From contig JAHBTX010000002.1 of assembly GCA_019638395.1 (NCBI GenBank), positions 894,507 to 958,506 of the forward strand: 64,000 nt of DNA, written 5' to 3'. Below, piece after piece: positions 63,001 through 64,000 of the stretch (the stretch's first letter is position 1; each line of letters begins with the position of its first letter). The position numbers were made by a program, and so were the translations under genes. The notes under the pieces are model-generated. The model was given only the letters and a program-made list of their open reading frames with translations, was not told the DNA's origin and ran no database searches. The DNA comes from Cyclobacteriaceae bacterium. Lineage in GTDB: Bacteria; Bacteroidota; Bacteroidia; Cytophagales; Cyclobacteriaceae.

Positions 63001-63176
63001 GGCGCAGCCAGTGTTGGCAAAACCGTAATGATCTGCACCTGGTTGTTGGTAATATCAGGAACGGCATCGATAGGCAACTGCTTTAACGAATAGCTACCCC
63101 ACAAAATGAGTGCTATGGTAAGCATGCCTATGATGACCTTATTCCTTATTGAAAAGGAGATAATGCCATGAAGCAT
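60051..63176 (-). CDS. czcA: heavy-metal RND efflux pump, CzcA/CusA type
   Basis: A 1041-residue, twelve-helix proton-driven exporter of the heavy-metal RND group. PIDAVPDITNNQVQI and the porter-domain blocks match CzcA/CusA. In helix 4 the segment DFGLIVDGAVIIVE (about 400) carries the Asp-Asp-Glu set of pumps for divalent ions such as Co, Zn, Cd or Ni, rather than the Cu/Ag type; this is inferred from the motif. It is the first of three tightly packed genes. A small His-rich secreted protein is encoded 103 bases upstream. Confidence 0.95.
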   Translation of the reverse strand: MLHGIISFSIRNKVIIGMLTIALILWGSYSLKQLPIDAVPDITNNQVQIITVLPTLAAPEVERLVTFPVEQTMATIPEIVEMRSISRFGLSVVTIVFEEDTDIYWARQQVNERLNQAQEQIPGGVGSPEIGPLSTGLSEIYQYVLRAKPGFEKIYDAMELRTIQDWIVRRQLIGTQGIADISSFGGYVKQYEIAIDPVRLRGMNISISQVFEALEKNNQNTGGAYIERKPNTYFIRSEGLVENLEDIRQIVVKNTTNGLPVLMQDVGTIQFGSAARYGALTYNNTGEAVGGVVLMLKGANSSQVIANVKDRIEQIRKTLPEGVAIEAFLDRTRLVNNAIETVVKNLAEGALIVVFVLVMLLGNFRAGLIVASVIPLAMLFAIAMMNLFGVSGNLMSLGALDFGLIVDGAVIIVEATMHHLGINTTIRKLSQCEMDEEVEQSASSMMRSAAFGQIIILIVYLPILSLTGIEGKMFKPMAQTVSFAILGALILSLTYVPMVSALWLSKNTGHKPNFSDKIISFFKKLYQPIIESALKHKFITVAVSVAMLMGSMIIFFRMGGEFIPTLDEGDFAVETRLITGSSLSESIEVNLKTADVLIKNFPEVNAVIGKIGTSEIPTDPMSIEVTDLIITLREKDEWVTAETREELADKMLAKLEAALPGVMYGFQQPIQLRTNELMTGAKQDVVLKIFGEDLDLLARYGEQVGKLAREVEGAEDVFVEPIGGLPQIVVKWNRQRLAQFGLSIDEVNRVLRTGFAGEVAGLIFENEKRFDLVVRLANQNRQNISDVKNLFVTTPSGVQVPLDQLAEINLTIGANQIQRDDAKRRIVVGFNVRGRDVESIVKDLNEKISNQLKFDPGYYITYGGSFKNLEEAKQRLSVAVPIALILIFLLLYFTFHSFRHSLLIFTAIPLSAIGGVFALWLRDMPFSISAGVGFIALFGVAVLNGIVLIAEFNQLKSQGVVSLQEIVKKGTLVRLRPVLMTALVASLGFLPMALSQGSGAEVQRPLATVVIGGLITATLLTLVVLPVLYTLFEKKTQSSEL

Positions 63177-63279
63177 AGAAACAATACTTTAGAAAAATGA
63201 ATGGATAAAAATGCAGACCCTCACCCTGGCCTTTTGGCCACCCCTCTATGTGGAGTGGGGAATGGGACTTAGTACGAAT

Positions 63280-63657
63280 CTATACTACCAGCTTAGGTGG
63301 CTGCCAGATAGATTGACAAAAGTCGGATGAGTAAGCCGACTCGTAAAAATTATTGTAGCTGATGGTAAGACTAAAAGACGATTCGATGTTAGGTTCGAAA
63401 TCGGTAAGAATCATGCTGATGTGCGAGGTGGTGCAATCGTGCGTTTTAAACGGCAACCCTTTATGCTGCTCATGCTCTTGCTTGTCGTGTTGCTCGGCCG
63501 ATGCGCCATAATGCAGATCGAAGAAATCGGCAAATGAAAAAGATTCGGCATTGTTCTTATGTTGCTGAAAATGGCTGATCATGTATGGAATCTTTGACAA
63601 ATCATGCAAATCAATAGCAGATCCCATAAGGATTACCACGGTTAGCACATAAGCCAT
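63280..63657 (-). CDS. small exported His-rich protein upstream of the RND operon
   Basis: A 125-residue protein of unknown family starting MAYVLTVVILMGSAIDLHDL, a hydrophobic signal or anchor; a GTG four codons upstream is also possible. The middle is rich in His and charged residues (GASAEQHDKQEHEQHKGL, then THDCTTSHISM), fit for binding metal ions. It ends YSSDFCQSIWQPPKLVV. Position and composition suggest a periplasmic metal-binding accessory of the RND pump, but the family is not recognised and this remains a guess. Confidence 0.65.
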   Translation of the reverse strand: MAYVLTVVILMGSAIDLHDLSKIPYMISHFQQHKNNAESFSFADFFDLHYGASAEQHDKQEHEQHKGLPFKTHDCTTSHISMILTDFEPNIESSFSLTISYNNFYESAYSSDFCQSIWQPPKLVV

Positions 63658-63847
63658 TATCTTTTTCACGCTACAAAGTAAACAATAAAACCTGAATAGA
63701 TTCTGAATGGTTTTATTTAATGGCAAAGAACAGGCCTGGAAGGTCTGAGTTATAAGTTGAAGATGCGACTGAACGAAGGCTTTAGTCCTGATTTTTCAAA
63801 TGTGAAAATGCGATTTGTGGCTTTGGTTAATAGAAAAACATAAAATT

Positions 63848-64000
63848 CTAATCCATTTTGCAATCTATACTACGCCAGGAAAATAGATCGGGAAAATTTT
63901 TCATTGAACTTATATCCAACAGTGGGTCGGGCAAAACAAGCACAGTATTAGTCGTGTAATCCTCTCCTTCCCAAATTAATTCTTCTTTCTTAGTGGAAGG
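63848..64000 (-). CDS. partial CDS, C-terminal end of an unknown protein
   Basis: The reverse strand is open from the window edge for 50 codons to a TAG at 63848-63850. The reading LIWEGEDYTTNTVLVLPDP, later FPDLFSWRSIDCKMD, looks like real protein and not noise. The gene begins beyond the window, so no family can be named. The 190 bases between it and the His-rich protein gene show nothing I can identify. Confidence 0.5.
   Translation of the reverse strand, partial: PSTKKEELIWEGEDYTTNTVLVLPDPLLDISSMKNFPDLFSWRSIDCKMD

Overview
This window is a contiguous piece of a Bacteroidota chromosome, most likely from the order Cytophagales. The evidence is TAnnTTTG-type -7 promoter elements, few Shine-Dalgarno sequences, moderate GC by eye, and families typical of that phylum: a TonB-plug protein without barrel, DUF5916, DUF5687, a Bat-like MoxR/DUF58 operon, Tat-signal TldD proteins, and FtsX-type orphan permeases with a PadR regulator. 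The genus cannot be fixed from the sequence alone. I see no tRNA, rRNA, CRISPR array, complete transposon or prophage.

Layout. 1-8.3 kb: a PadR regulator translationally coupled to three large FtsX/MacB-type permeases that share an N-terminal prefix domain, with no ATPase beside them. 8.3-14.3 kb: single genes, namely a secreted S10 carboxypeptidase-like enzyme, a collagen-like lipoprotein, a glycerophosphodiesterase, a THUMP rRNA methyltransferase, a Uma2 nuclease-fold protein and proC. 14.4-19.3 kb: two tandem Tat-signal TldD metallopeptidases and one signal-less TldE, followed by a terminator and a decayed copy of the tldE tail. 19.4-27.7 kb: a small PLDc_N membrane protein, a dispersed palindromic element, then a six-gene operon (DUF4159, MoxR, DUF58, BatA-like, DUF4175-like, GATase-like membrane protein) with start/stop overlaps or 2-3 nt gaps throughout.

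27.7-29.6 kb is a small accessory islet: a RelE/ParE toxin-antitoxin pair, a second and partly triplicated copy of the palindromic element, and a coupled pair of unknown genes. 29.6-45.1 kb: a DUF885 hydrolase, a MATE exporter, a TonB-plug protein, an MBL-fold hydrolase, an ABC ATPase/permease pair, three TPM-domain genes, a Fic protein, an FAH-family enzyme and a DUF5916 outer-membrane protein. 45.2-57.7 kb: NIPSNAP, S41 protease, a small barrel protein, glyA-tatC-rpiB, two secreted paralogues, a PNPOx-like secreted protein, a Tat-exported molybdenum hydroxylase large subunit and a TPR protein. 57.7-63.7 kb: a heavy-metal RND efflux operon (czcA, czcC, czcB order) preceded by a small His-rich secreted protein. 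A partial reverse-strand gene runs off the right end.

Most of the window is core or common accessory metabolism and envelope biology. The observations most worth following are the Tat-signal TldD pair with a TldE that cannot carry a signal peptide, the tldE relic, the multi-palindrome element present at two loci (one with a 107-bp unit tandemly tripled), the unknown coupled gene pair beside the toxin-antitoxin module, and -7 elements lying only a few bases before start codons.
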